This document shows, in pieces, positions 1 to 8,179 of a DNA stretch of 64,000 nucleotides. The DNA is from Aeromicrobium choanae (GTDB lineage: Bacteria > Actinomycetota > Actinomycetes > Propionibacteriales > Nocardioidaceae). The notes beneath the pieces are model-generated. The model did no database searches and was not told the origin of the DNA. It saw nothing but the letters and a program-made list of their open reading frames with translations. The position numbers and the translations under genes were made by a program. Location of the stretch: NCBI RefSeq assembly GCF_900167475.1, contig NZ_LT796768.1, forward strand, positions 806,001-870,000. Reading direction: 5' to 3'. Numbering within the stretch: position 1 is the stretch's first letter; each line of letters starts with the position of its first letter.

Positions 1-97
1 TGTCGACCGCCGCGACCGCGACGTACGTGACCGCGAGCCCCAGGACGACGACGTACCAGCGCCGGAAGGCGGCGACCAGCACGTCCCAGAAGACCAC
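1..97 (-). CDS. Wzz-like chain-length/polysaccharide export protein, 5' end only
   Basis: Only the first 32 codons are in the window; the gene runs off the left edge. A GTG start at 97 follows a GGAGGAGG ribosome-binding site by 6 nt. The visible N-terminus has an aromatic-basic stretch (FRRWYVVV) followed by a hydrophobic segment, as in Wzz/YveK chain-length determinants. It closely resembles the start of the divergent gene at 298 (LRRWYVVV), so the two look like paralogues. Family assignment rests on this short stretch and on the glycan-locus context. Confidence 0.6.
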   Translation of the reverse strand, partial: MVFWDVLVAAFRRWYVVVLGLAVTYVAVAAVD

Positions 98-225
98 GTC
101 ACTCCTCCTCCGGCGGCCCGAGCGTCCGCGTTCGCCCTCCAGTCTGTCACGCACACCCGTCGTTCCGGGCCGATCGCGGTGTTCCACCGCGGAGCCGAAA
201 GCCCCCGACATCGCGATCCCCTCGT

Positions 226-231
226 TACGAT
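226..231 (+). promoter_or_regulatory. Candidate -10 of the polysaccharide operon
   Basis: TACGAT lies 66 bp upstream of the Wzz-like gene, in the 200-bp gap between two divergent Wzz-like genes. No convincing -35 is seen. The rest of the gap (98-297) holds nothing else recognisable. Confidence 0.35.
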
Positions 232-297
232 GGGACCACGACGGCCGGCACAGGGTCATCGCGCGGGAGTCGGGGAACGAGATCCACTGGGGAATCG

Positions 298-1077
298 ATG
301 CTGGTAGAAGTCATCAAGACGGTGCTGCGGCGCTGGTACGTCGTCGTGGCGGGCCTGCTGCTCACGGGAGTCCTGGGCTACGCGGCGTACTCGTCCACTC
401 CCCCGGTCTACGAGGCGAGCGGCACGGTGCTGCTGCTGCCGCCCGAGGACCAGGTCAGCGGAGAGGGCATCAAGAACCCCTTCCTGCAGCTGAACAACCT
501 CGACGTGCCGACGTCGCTCGTGGTGGCCCGTCTCAACGGCGACGAGGTCCGCGAGCAGATCCTCGAGGACCAGCCGGGCGCGCTCTACGAGGTCACCACC
601 GACCCGACGATGCGTGGACCCGTGGTCCTGGTCCAGGTCTCGGCGCAGAGCGCCAAGGCCACCGTGGACACCCTCGAGCAGGTCCTGGCCGCCGCGCCGA
701 CCGCGCTGGCGGACCTGCAGCGTCAGCAGGACGTGCCGAAGGGTGACTCCATCACCTCCATGCAGCTCGCCGCCGACCTCGAGGCCACGGCAGTCACCCG
801 CGCCACCACGCGAGCCGTCGTGGCGGCGGTCGCCGTGGGCCTGGCGCTGACCGCCGGCGCCACCGCCGGCGTCGACGCGATCGCCCGTCGCCTGCGCGCG
901 CGACGTCGCCGTCAGGCCGAGGCCGAGGCCGCGCCGGCCGACGCGTCCGAGGGTGCGGTCACCTCCGACTCGACCGACACCGACGGAGGCACCGACGCGC
1001 CCGGCAACGAGCAGACGTGGGAGCCCCCGGAGGAGGAGCTCGCCGCCCAGAGCCCCCGGAGCCTCACCCCGCCATGA
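298..1077 (+). CDS. Wzz/YveK-like chain-length determinant
   Basis: A 259-residue membrane protein. It has an N-terminal transmembrane segment (about residues 15-34) after LRRWYVVV, an extracytoplasmic domain with a Wzz-like beginning (PPVYEASGTVLLLPP, about 35-50), and a second transmembrane segment (about 167-190). An Arg-rich stretch and an acidic, Thr/Ser/Pro-rich cytoplasmic tail follow. The tail carries no tyrosine-kinase Walker motifs, so this is the adaptor-type protein without fused kinase. Such proteins set polymer length in Wzx/Wzy glycan assembly. ATG 298 sits behind a CTGGGGAA-type ribosome-binding site. The stop overlaps the next start (ATGA, 1074-1077), so translation is probably coupled to the Wzy-like gene. 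Confidence 0.75.
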   Translation: MLVEVIKTVLRRWYVVVAGLLLTGVLGYAAYSSTPPVYEASGTVLLLPPEDQVSGEGIKNPFLQLNNLDVPTSLVVARLNGDEVREQILEDQPGALYEVTTDPTMRGPVVLVQVSAQSAKATVDTLEQVLAAAPTALADLQRQQDVPKGDSITSMQLAADLEATAVTRATTRAVVAAVAVGLALTAGATAGVDAIARRLRARRRRQAEAEAAPADASEGAVTSDSTDTDGGTDAPGNEQTWEPPEEELAAQSPRSLTPP

Positions 1078-2444
1078 GCTCGTCCGTCCGGTCTCCGGCG
1101 CGGATGGACTCGGTCACCTGGCTCCTGCTCTACCTGACCATCCTGTACGCGATCCCGTCGCGGCTGGTCGTCCCCGCGCTCGGCAGCGCCGGATCGCCGT
1201 CGATGCTGGTCGGCCTGATCAGCCTCGGCGGCTGGGCGCTCTACCAGGTGGGGCGCACCACCAGCCAGAGTCACGCGCGCGAGGTGCTGCCCGTCCGGCG
1301 CGCCCTGTTCGGCTTCGTGGCCTGCGTCGCGATCACCTACGTCGTGGCGATGTCCCGGCCGATCGACTTCGACGAGATCAGCCCCGTGAACGTCGCGATG
1401 GCGGTCGTGCTCTCGTGGTCGGGCACGCTGCTGGTCGCCCACGACGGCATCTCCTCGATGGAGCGCGCACGCACCCTGGCGACGGGCCTGGCCTGGGCCG
1501 GCGGCCTGATGGCGTTCCTGGGCATCCTGCAGGTCGTCACGAGCGACCCCATCATCAACCGGATCTCCATCCCGGGCCTGTCCGCCGCGCAGTTCGAGGT
1601 GTTCACGCGCGGCGAGACCATCCGGCCCTCGGCCACCGCGACGCACCCGATCGAGTTCGGCGTGATCATGGCGATGATGCTGCCGTTCACGCTGCACGCG
1701 GCGTTCCACACCACGCACGGGCGACGGCTGCTGCAGTGGATCCCCACGCTCATGGTGGGCGTCACGATCGCCCTGACCTTCTCGCGCTCCGCGTACGTCA
1801 GCGCCGCCGTCGCCGCGGCGGTGCTGGTGATCGGCTGGCCGCGCGAGCGCCGCCGGCTGTTCCTCGCCGGCGCCTTCGCGATGGCCGTGGTGCTGTTCGC
1901 CGCCGTGCCGCGGCTGTTCGGCACGATCCAGTCGCTGTTTCGCAACGTCGGCACCGATCCGAGCATCACGTCGCGCACCGACAGCTACGAGATCGCGTGG
2001 GCGTACATCGCGCAGTCGCCGTTCTTCGGCCGCGGCCTCGGCTCGTTCCTGCCCAAGTACCGGATCTTCGACAACCAGTACCTGCTGCTCATGGTCAGCA
2101 TCGGACTGGTCGGCACGCTCGCCTTCCTGCTGCTCGCCGTGGCCGGGCTCTGGGTGTCGCTGCGGGTGCGCCTGCTGGCCGAGGACGAGGACACGCGCGA
2201 CCTGGGCCTGTCCCTGCTGGCCGCCATCGCCGCCGGCGCCACGGGCATGGCGCTGTTCGACTCGTTCGCGTTCCCGATGACGATGGGCACGTACTTCCTG
2301 TTACTGGGCATGGCCGGTGCGGTGCACCGGATCGTCGTGCTCGAGCCACGTCGTCCCGCGGCGCTGGCGCAGACCAGGCCTGCCGTCCCGCACCCGCGGC
2401 GCTGGGTGGGTGCCGTGCGCCGGCGGCTGCGTCGCGCGCGCTGA
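1074..2444 (+). CDS. O-antigen ligase/polymerase-like (Wzy) membrane protein
   Basis: 456 residues from the ATG that overlaps the Wzz-like stop. Roughly a dozen hydrophobic segments alternate with short loops. A larger extracytoplasmic loop before the last helices (about residues 290-330) carries Arg/Thr-Asp residues (SRTDSYEIAW) and GRGLGSF, the Wzy_C pattern of O-antigen ligases and bacterial polysaccharide polymerases. It would join lipid-linked repeat units or ligate the polymer on the outer face of the membrane. Polymerase and ligase cannot be told apart from sequence. It converges with the next gene across a 4-bp gap. Confidence 0.8.
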   Translation: MSSSVRSPARMDSVTWLLLYLTILYAIPSRLVVPALGSAGSPSMLVGLISLGGWALYQVGRTTSQSHAREVLPVRRALFGFVACVAITYVVAMSRPIDFDEISPVNVAMAVVLSWSGTLLVAHDGISSMERARTLATGLAWAGGLMAFLGILQVVTSDPIINRISIPGLSAAQFEVFTRGETIRPSATATHPIEFGVIMAMMLPFTLHAAFHTTHGRRLLQWIPTLMVGVTIALTFSRSAYVSAAVAAAVLVIGWPRERRRLFLAGAFAMAVVLFAAVPRLFGTIQSLFRNVGTDPSITSRTDSYEIAWAYIAQSPFFGRGLGSFLPKYRIFDNQYLLLMVSIGLVGTLAFLLLAVAGLWVSLRVRLLAEDEDTRDLGLSLLAAIAAGATGMALFDSFAFPMTMGTYFLLLGMAGAVHRIVVLEPRRPAALAQTRPAVPHPRRWVGAVRRRLRRAR

Positions 2445-2448
2445 GGCG

Positions 2449-3714
2449 TCAGACCATCGCGTCGAGCACGCCCGCGGGATCGCTGAACATGAGCGTGGCG
2501 GCCCGGTCGACGAGCTCGGGGTCGAACACGTCGGCGCGGAACGACACCGACACGCGGAACTGTCCGGCGTCGGTCGAGCTGATCCACCCGATCGCGTTCG
2601 GCGCGATGCCGTCGGTGCCGTGCACGACCCGGCGCTCGGCCGGCGGCACCTTCCACGGGAGTGCCTCGTAGATGCTCAGGACGCCCGGATTGCTGACGGA
2701 GGTCCGGGCGCGCACCGGACGCGCCACCGAGTCGGTGGAGGTGGGGGTCGCGGGCGGACGTCGCCTCGCCCGCAGCAGCCGCGCGGCCACCGCCGCCAGC
2801 GGCCGGCCGGAGTCGAGGATCGCGCTGAGCCGCCCGCCGAGCATCGGCGGCTCGAAGCCCTCGCCCCACACGGGGACCGACACTCCGGTGATGAAGTTCC
2901 CGCCGGTCGTCACGCCCTTCGGCAGGTAGCGGCGCAGGTCGACCACCAGGTCGCCCTGGGGCTCGATGGGGATGCCGGCCTGCTCCGTGGCCGCGGCGGC
3001 CAGCAGGAGCATCGTGGGACTGATCCCCAGGCCGTGGGCCGCGCCCCACTCGCGAACCCCGGCCATCTGACCGACGTCGCACGTGCGGTGGAGGCGATGG
3101 GTCAGGTGCCCGGGATCGACGAGGGGGATGCGATCGTCCTCGTTCTCGGCCGGGCCGGCGGGGAGCGCGGCCACGGGGGCCGAGCCGCGGCTGCGCACGA
3201 GCGCCAGGGCGTTGCCGGGGTGGCGACCGAAGGTGTTCCACAGCGCGCGCGTCACGGGCCGCTCGGTGACCGTGTCGAACAGTGCCGGGACCGGCGCTCC
3301 GCCGGCCATCGTCACGAGGATGGTCGGCAGGCTGGAGGCGAGCGGGGCGTCGAGCAGCACGTGGTCGAAGGCGGTGGCGAGCTCGTCCCCCTTGACGGCG
3401 AACTGCAGCGGGAGGTCGTCGACGAGGTGGGCCGCGAGCCAGTCCTGGGCCGACTCGGCCGTGCCCTCGGGCACGACGCGGAAGATCTCGGGCAGCCGCT
3501 CGGCGATGCCCGCACCGAGGTAGCGCCAGTGCTCGTCGTCGGCCTTCACGAAGCCGGCCCGGGTGTGCGGGCCATGGGCGGCCAGCCGCACGAGCGCGTC
3601 ACCCAGCAGCTCCAGCGGTGGCACGTCGAGAGGACTGAAGGACTGGCGGATGCGCGAGCCGCCCAGGAGCCGGTCGATCCCGGCGATCGGCACCAGCCGC
3701 GATGGATCTGCCAT
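2449..3714 (-). CDS. Condensation/WS-DGAT superfamily acyltransferase-like protein
   Basis: 421 residues. The fold family is suggested by a degenerate acyltransferase motif AFDHVLLDA (about residue 135; the family consensus is HHxxxDG, so the first His and the Gly are not conserved), a GNFITGVSVPV block and a TSVSNPGVLS block. The last two resemble the GN..PLP and SNVPG motifs of wax-ester synthase/DGAT and PapA-type enzymes. It probably transfers or senses an acyl group, possibly on a glycolipid, but the altered active site makes catalysis uncertain. The ATG at 3714 lies 6 nt after TAGGCT, suggesting a leaderless mRNA. It stands alone on this strand inside the glycan locus. Confidence 0.6.
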   Translation of the reverse strand: MADPSRLVPIAGIDRLLGGSRIRQSFSPLDVPPLELLGDALVRLAAHGPHTRAGFVKADDEHWRYLGAGIAERLPEIFRVVPEGTAESAQDWLAAHLVDDLPLQFAVKGDELATAFDHVLLDAPLASSLPTILVTMAGGAPVPALFDTVTERPVTRALWNTFGRHPGNALALVRSRGSAPVAALPAGPAENEDDRIPLVDPGHLTHRLHRTCDVGQMAGVREWGAAHGLGISPTMLLLAAAATEQAGIPIEPQGDLVVDLRRYLPKGVTTGGNFITGVSVPVWGEGFEPPMLGGRLSAILDSGRPLAAVAARLLRARRRPPATPTSTDSVARPVRARTSVSNPGVLSIYEALPWKVPPAERRVVHGTDGIAPNAIGWISSTDAGQFRVSVSFRADVFDPELVDRAATLMFSDPAGVLDAMV

Positions 3715-3720
3715 GGCCCG

Positions 3721-3726
3721 AGCCTA
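3721..3726 (-). promoter_or_regulatory. -10 for a leaderless start at 3714
   Basis: TAGGCT ends 6 nt before the ATG of the acyltransferase-like gene, which would place transcription start at or next to the start codon. Confidence 0.5.
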
Positions 3727-3761
3727 GTCGCGGATTCGCCCTCCCGAGGGCGTCTCGCCGA

Positions 3762-3767
3762 TACGAT
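3762..3767 (+). promoter_or_regulatory. Candidate -10 upstream of the GT4 glycosyltransferase
   Basis: TACGAT lies 87 bp before the GTG at 3855. It overlaps the ATG of a 30-codon reading frame (3766-3858) that ends in a TGA overlapping the glycosyltransferase start. Whether that frame is translated is unknown. Confidence 0.35.
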
Positions 3768-3854
3768 GTGGCCCACCGTCCCCGACGCCGAGGTGAGCGC
3801 TGCGATGTCCGATCCCGAGGTCCTCCTCGCCCCCGTCCACGCGGGGAGCGGCGC

Positions 3855-5057
3855 GTGAGGCTCCTGCTGGTCGTCTCCACGGCGCACCCCGAGTCCGTCG
3901 GCGAGGCGTGGATCGCCCACCAGTGGATCCGGCGCCTCGCGGAGCGCCACGACGTCACCGTCCTGTGCTACCGCCAGCGGGCCGGCCTGCCGCTGACCGG
4001 CACGGTCGAGGGCGCGCGCATCGTCGAGTGGGACGAGCCTCCGCTGATCGGGCGCCACGAGCGCTTCAAGGCGATGCTGAACCCCGGCTACTACCCCTTC
4101 GCGTGGCGGGCACGCCGCTGGATCCGCCGGGCGCTCGCCCGCGGCGAGCGATTCGACCTCGCCCACCAGGTCACGCCCGTGTCGCTGCGCTTCGCCTCGC
4201 CGCTGCGGGACGCGGGCATCCCGTACGTGATCGGGCCCGTCGGCGGCAGCCTGGAGTCGCCGCCGGCCTTCGCCGACCAGGAGGGTGGCGCCCCGTGGTT
4301 CACCGGGCTGCGCCGGCTCGACCGGTTCCGCCTGCGGCACAGCCCCGCCCTGCGCGCCACCTTCGCGAACGCCTCGCTCGTCGTGGGCATCGCCGACTAC
4401 GTCCGCGACCAGCTGGGCGACATCGCCGTGCGCGACTTCACCACGATGAGCGACACCGGCATCGAGGTCCTGCCCCCGGCCGCCCCCGGCTCCGACCGCA
4501 CCGAGGGCGTGCGGCTGCTGTACGTGGGGCGCGTCATCCGCACGAAGGGGGTGCGCGACGCCGTCCGCGCCCTGCACCTGCTCCCCCGCGGCACCGCCAC
4601 CCTCGACGTCGTCGGCGACGGGTACGACCGGGCCGCCTGCGAGGCTCTGGCCGCCGAGCTCGGCATCGCCGACCTGGTCCGCTTCCACGGCCGCGTGCCC
4701 CACGAGGCGGTCGACGACTTCTACGCAGCCGCCGACGTCTTCGTGTTCCCCAGCTATCGCGAGGCCGGAGGCATCGTCGTGATCGAGGCGCTCTCGCACG
4801 GGCTGCCGGTGGTGGCGTGCGACCGCGGCGGCCCGTCGAGCACGGTGACCGACGACTGCGGCATCCGGGTGCCCGTCACCGATCCCGAGCAGCTGGCCCG
4901 CGACCTGGCCGACGCCCTCGTCCGGCTCTGCGCCGATCCCGGCCTCCGGGCCCGCCTCGCCGCGGGAGCGCGGGAGCGCAGCGCGGAGGTCTCGCTCTGG
5001 GACAGCCGCATCGAGCACATGGAGTCGCTCTACCGCCGGGCCCTCGACGGTCGCTGA
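3855..5057 (+). CDS. GT4-family glycosyltransferase
   Basis: 400 residues with a GT-B fold. The N-terminal domain starts with RLLLVVSTAHP. The C-terminal GT4 domain shows LLYVGRVIRTKGVRDAV, GDGYDR and an EX7E motif (REAGGIVVIEALSHGLPVVA) that binds the nucleotide sugar. It would be a cytoplasmic or membrane-associated retaining transferase adding a sugar to the lipid-linked repeat unit. GTG 3855 is chosen because homology begins there; upstream in-frame residues are low-complexity and Arg-rich. It converges with the flippase gene with only 2 bp between stops. Confidence 0.85.
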   Translation: MRLLLVVSTAHPESVGEAWIAHQWIRRLAERHDVTVLCYRQRAGLPLTGTVEGARIVEWDEPPLIGRHERFKAMLNPGYYPFAWRARRWIRRALARGERFDLAHQVTPVSLRFASPLRDAGIPYVIGPVGGSLESPPAFADQEGGAPWFTGLRRLDRFRLRHSPALRATFANASLVVGIADYVRDQLGDIAVRDFTTMSDTGIEVLPPAAPGSDRTEGVRLLYVGRVIRTKGVRDAVRALHLLPRGTATLDVVGDGYDRAACEALAAELGIADLVRFHGRVPHEAVDDFYAAADVFVFPSYREAGGIVVIEALSHGLPVVACDRGGPSSTVTDDCGIRVPVTDPEQLARDLADALVRLCADPGLRARLAAGARERSAEVSLWDSRIEHMESLYRRALDGR

Positions 5058-5059
5058 CC

Positions 5060-6571
5060 TCAGGCGCCGGGAGCCTCGTCGCCGACCCGGAGGCGACGGC
5101 CGAGCACGGATCGGATCGGACCGGCGATGCGGCCGGGGAGCACCGACAGCACCGTGGCCGTCGTCGCGGGCTTCAGCAGGGCCATCCCCACGAGGTACGT
5201 GACGACGACCGCCATCCCGCCCAGGAAGATCTCGACGAGGAGCGGCAGCGGGTCGGCCAGCCACAGCACGCCCCAGCCGGCCGCCCCCGCCAGCACGGCG
5301 GTGGGCACGACGCTGACGAACGGCGCGATGACCTGCCACCGCGTCGCGCCGATGATCGGCGCCACGGGGATCGAGCGCAGCAGGGCCTCCGCGATCGCGA
5401 TGGCCGCCCACCCGGTGACGACCGCGATCAGCCCGAACTGGACGAGGTACAGCGAGACCAGCAGCGCGAGGCTGTAGATCACCGCGATGAAGGCGAACCA
5501 GCGGCCCGGGTGACCCGTTCCCACCAGGAGCGCCTGGTCGACGGCCCAGCCCACGCCGGCGATCGCCATGATCGCCAGCGCCGGGACGACGAGCGCGCTC
5601 TCGGACTTGTCGGCACCGAACAGCAGCTCCACCACCTCGGGCGCCGCGACCGCGAGGAAGACCATCAGCGGCGTGATCACGGCGTACGCGACCGCCGACG
5701 CGCGCAGGTAGAAGCCGCGCAGGCGGTCGACGGAGTCGCGGATCTTCGCGAACGCGGCCATCGAGACGGGCAGCAGCGCCGAGATCGAGAGGTCCTGGGC
5801 GGTCTGCACCAGTCGCTGGGCGATCGAGAGGAATCCCATCTCGCGCACGCCGAGCCCCGCGACGACGATCGCCGTCTCGGCCCAGACGCGCAGCGCGTAC
5901 ACGAGCCCGCTGCCGACGACGTGCGAGCCGAACGCCACCATCACCTTGAACCGTGCGAGCGAGAAGCCGGGGCGCGGCCGCCAGCGCGCCACGATCCACA
6001 CCGAGACCAGCACGATCACCTGGCCGCACAGGACCTGCAGGACCAGCGCCCAGGCGCCCCCGCCGGTGACCGCGACGGTGATCGCCACGACCTGGGCGAT
6101 GATGGCCGCGTTGGCCTCGATCAGCGCAAGCTTGCGGAACTCCATCGCCCGGCGCAGCAGCGCCATCGGCACGGACCCGACGGCGACGGCGAGCACGGAC
6201 AGTCCCATGACCTGCAGCAGCGGGGCGGCCTCGGGCACGTCGAGCGCCGCGCCGATGAACGGCGCCGCGACCGCGATCGCCCCGGCCAGTGCCGCACCGG
6301 AGACGAGCGAGAACCAGAAGGCGGTCGCGAGCGTGCGCTCGTCCACCTCGTCGGCCTGGACGAGGTACGCCGAGAAGCCGGCATCGGCCAGGACGTAGAT
6401 CAGCGGGAGCAGCGTCGTGGCAGTGGCGGCGACGCCGAAGTCCTCGGGCGACAGGATCCGGGTGAGGATGATGATCGTCAGGAAGCCGCCGAGGCGGGTG
6501 ATCCAGCGCTGCGCGGTCATCCACAGGACACTGATGGAGGTGTGCCGGGCGAGTCCGGTGTCGTCGCTCAT
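5060..6571 (-). CDS. Wzx-type polysaccharide flippase (MOP superfamily)
   Basis: 503 residues, largely hydrophobic, with about 14 predicted transmembrane segments. The N-terminus SVLWMTAQRW...GFLTIIILTRILSPEDFGV is typical of PST/Wzx lipid-linked oligosaccharide exporters, including the LSPEDFG motif. It should flip the undecaprenyl-linked repeat unit across the membrane for the Wzy-like protein. ATG 6571 follows GGGGTGGGA. In-frame codons upstream give low-complexity residues, so a longer start is unlikely. It is transcribed divergently from the acyltransferase operon at 6723. Confidence 0.85.
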   Translation of the reverse strand: MSDDTGLARHTSISVLWMTAQRWITRLGGFLTIIILTRILSPEDFGVAATATTLLPLIYVLADAGFSAYLVQADEVDERTLATAFWFSLVSGAALAGAIAVAAPFIGAALDVPEAAPLLQVMGLSVLAVAVGSVPMALLRRAMEFRKLALIEANAAIIAQVVAITVAVTGGGAWALVLQVLCGQVIVLVSVWIVARWRPRPGFSLARFKVMVAFGSHVVGSGLVYALRVWAETAIVVAGLGVREMGFLSIAQRLVQTAQDLSISALLPVSMAAFAKIRDSVDRLRGFYLRASAVAYAVITPLMVFLAVAAPEVVELLFGADKSESALVVPALAIMAIAGVGWAVDQALLVGTGHPGRWFAFIAVIYSLALLVSLYLVQFGLIAVVTGWAAIAIAEALLRSIPVAPIIGATRWQVIAPFVSVVPTAVLAGAAGWGVLWLADPLPLLVEIFLGGMAVVVTYLVGMALLKPATTATVLSVLPGRIAGPIRSVLGRRLRVGDEAPGA

Positions 6572-6637
6572 TCCCACCCCATCGCACGGACCTCGGTCCA
6601 TCGCCCCAAACCGCGGAAAGGCAGCGGCCGACCGCAA

Positions 6638-6646
6638 TACACTGTA
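6638..6646. promoter_or_regulatory. Bidirectional -10 between flippase and acyltransferase operon
   Basis: TACACTGTA reads TACACT on the plus strand (6638-6643) and TACAGT on the minus strand (6646-6641). One near-palindrome thus gives overlapping -10 hexamers for both divergent units. Both transcripts would have short 5' leaders with a visible ribosome-binding site. Confidence 0.45.
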
Positions 6647-6722
6647 CTGCGCGGCACTGTCCGTCAGAGGCCGAATGCGCAGACCGCCCGCACCTCGCGG
6701 GCGACGTCGAGAGGACCGATTC

Positions 6723-7259
6723 ATGAGCGACGGTCGACCGGGTTCGAGTGCGGCGCGACGCGTCCTGCGCCCCCGCACGTGGCGTCGCTGGGCGCGGATG
6801 GCGAACTTCGCCGGCTACGACGGCGCCTCGATCGACGACGCCACGATCGGCGCCGGGGTGCGCCTCTCCCCCACCGTCTCGGTGCGCAACGGCAGCCGCG
6901 TCACGATCGGGGAAGGCTCGCACATCGGCCAGGGCAGCTGCCTGTGGGCCGGCGACTCCAGCGGCCGCATCACCCTGGGCGACCACGCCCTCCTCGGCCC
7001 CGACGTCTTCATCACCGCCTCGAACTACGACTTCGACGCGGGGCCGGGTCCTGTCATGGACCTGCCGAAGCGGGAGGCCGACGTCGTGATCGGGGCGAAC
7101 ACGTGGCTGGGCACGCGGGTCGTCGTGCTGCCGGGCGTCACGATCGGCGACGGCACCATCGTGGCCGCCGGCGCGGTGGTCACCCGCGACCTGCCGCCCG
7201 ACTCCGTGGCGGCCGGCGTCCCCGCCAAGGTCGTGCGCCGCCGCGGTGCCGCGACGTGA
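6723..7259 (+). CDS. Left-handed beta-helix (hexapeptide) acyltransferase
   Basis: 178 residues. Repeated hexapeptide motifs (IGAGVRL, IGEGSHIG, IGANTWLGTRVVVLPGVTIGDG, AAGAVVTRDLP) and the end AAGVPAKVVRR are typical of WcaF/NodL/Maa-type O-acetyltransferases using acetyl-CoA. It probably acetylates a glycan sugar. ATG 6723 follows GAGAGGA. Its stop overlaps the next GTG by 4 bp (GTGA, 7256-7259). It is the first gene of a four-gene plus-strand run (6723-10460). Confidence 0.85.
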   Translation: MSDGRPGSSAARRVLRPRTWRRWARMANFAGYDGASIDDATIGAGVRLSPTVSVRNGSRVTIGEGSHIGQGSCLWAGDSSGRITLGDHALLGPDVFITASNYDFDAGPGPVMDLPKREADVVIGANTWLGTRVVVLPGVTIGDGTIVAAGAVVTRDLPPDSVAAGVPAKVVRRRGAAT

Positions 7260-8179
7260 GCACGGCCGACCTGGCGATCGTCATCGTCACCTACAACAGC
7301 GCCGACTGGGTGGGCCGCTGCCTGGACTCGCTCCCGGCGGCGCTCGGCGACCTGACGGCCGAGCTCGTCGTGGTCGACAACGCGTCGGCCGACGGCAGCG
7401 CCGAGGTCGTGGAGCGTCACGCTCCGCACGCCCGGCTCCTGCGCAACGACGCCAACGTGGGCTTCGCCCGCGCCGTCAACCAGGGTGCCGCCGCCAGCGC
7501 GGCACCGTGGGTGCTGATGCTCAACCCCGACATGGACGCCCGCCCCGGCTCGCTCGCCGAGCTCGTCGACTTCGCCCGCCGCCACCCCGAGCACGGCATG
7601 TACGGCGGCCGCACCCTCACCACCGAGGGCGATCTCGAGCCCTCCTCGTGCTGGGGGCTGCCGAGCCTGTGGAGCACGTTCTGCTTCGCGTCGGGCCTGT
7701 CCACCGCCTTCGGCCACTCGACCCTCTTCGACCCCGAGTCGCTCGGCCGCTGGCCGCGCGACACCGTGCGCGAGGTCGGCATGATCACCGGCTGCCTGCT
7801 CCTGGTCGAGCGCGGGCTGTGGAACCGCCTGGGCGGCTTCGACGAGCGCTACTTCGTCTACGGCGAGGACGCGGACCTCAGTGCCCGCGCCCGCGCACTC
7901 GGCGCCCGGCCCGTCATCGATCCCGCGGTCGAGGTCGTCCACGCCGTCGGTCGCTCGTCCGAGGGCACGGCGGGCAGCAAGCCCCTCCTGCTGGCCGGCA
8001 AGATCACCTACGCTCGCACCCACCACGGTCGGGGCGCCGTCCTCGGCGTCGGGCTGCTGCGGGCCGGAGTGGGCCTGCGCGCCCTCGGCTCGCGGCTCAC
8101 CGGCCGCGGCGCGAAGTGGCTCGCCACGTGGCGTCGCCGCGACGAGTGGTGGAACGGCTTCCCCGGGGAGGCCCGATGA
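7256..8179 (+). CDS. GT2 glycosyltransferase (rhamnosyltransferase-like)
   Basis: 307 residues starting at a GTG that overlaps the preceding stop. The GT-A fold is shown by IVIVTYNSADWV (N-terminus), VVVDNASADGS (about 42-52), the NPDMDA metal-binding region (about 92) and GFDERYFVYGEDADLSARA (about 195-212), the ED acceptor motif typical of WbbL/RfbN rhamnosyltransferases. It is a cytoplasmic inverting transferase. The stop overlaps the next start (ATGA, 8176-8179), so it is translationally coupled within this run. Confidence 0.85.
   Translation: MSTADLAIVIVTYNSADWVGRCLDSLPAALGDLTAELVVVDNASADGSAEVVERHAPHARLLRNDANVGFARAVNQGAAASAAPWVLMLNPDMDARPGSLAELVDFARRHPEHGMYGGRTLTTEGDLEPSSCWGLPSLWSTFCFASGLSTAFGHSTLFDPESLGRWPRDTVREVGMITGCLLLVERGLWNRLGGFDERYFVYGEDADLSARARALGARPVIDPAVEVVHAVGRSSEGTAGSKPLLLAGKITYARTHHGRGAVLGVGLLRAGVGLRALGSRLTGRGAKWLATWRRRDEWWNGFPGEAR

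Noticed and set aside
3546..6986. 1146-residue open frame on the minus strand
   Set aside because: It runs antisense to the GT4 gene and through the flippase in another frame; residues are Arg/Gly/Ala-rich with no family motif, as expected of shadow frames in high-GC DNA.
3908..8179. 1423-codon open frame on the plus strand
   Set aside because: Only the part from GTG 7256 has glycosyltransferase sequence; the rest is low-complexity antisense to the flippase or out of frame with the GT4 gene.
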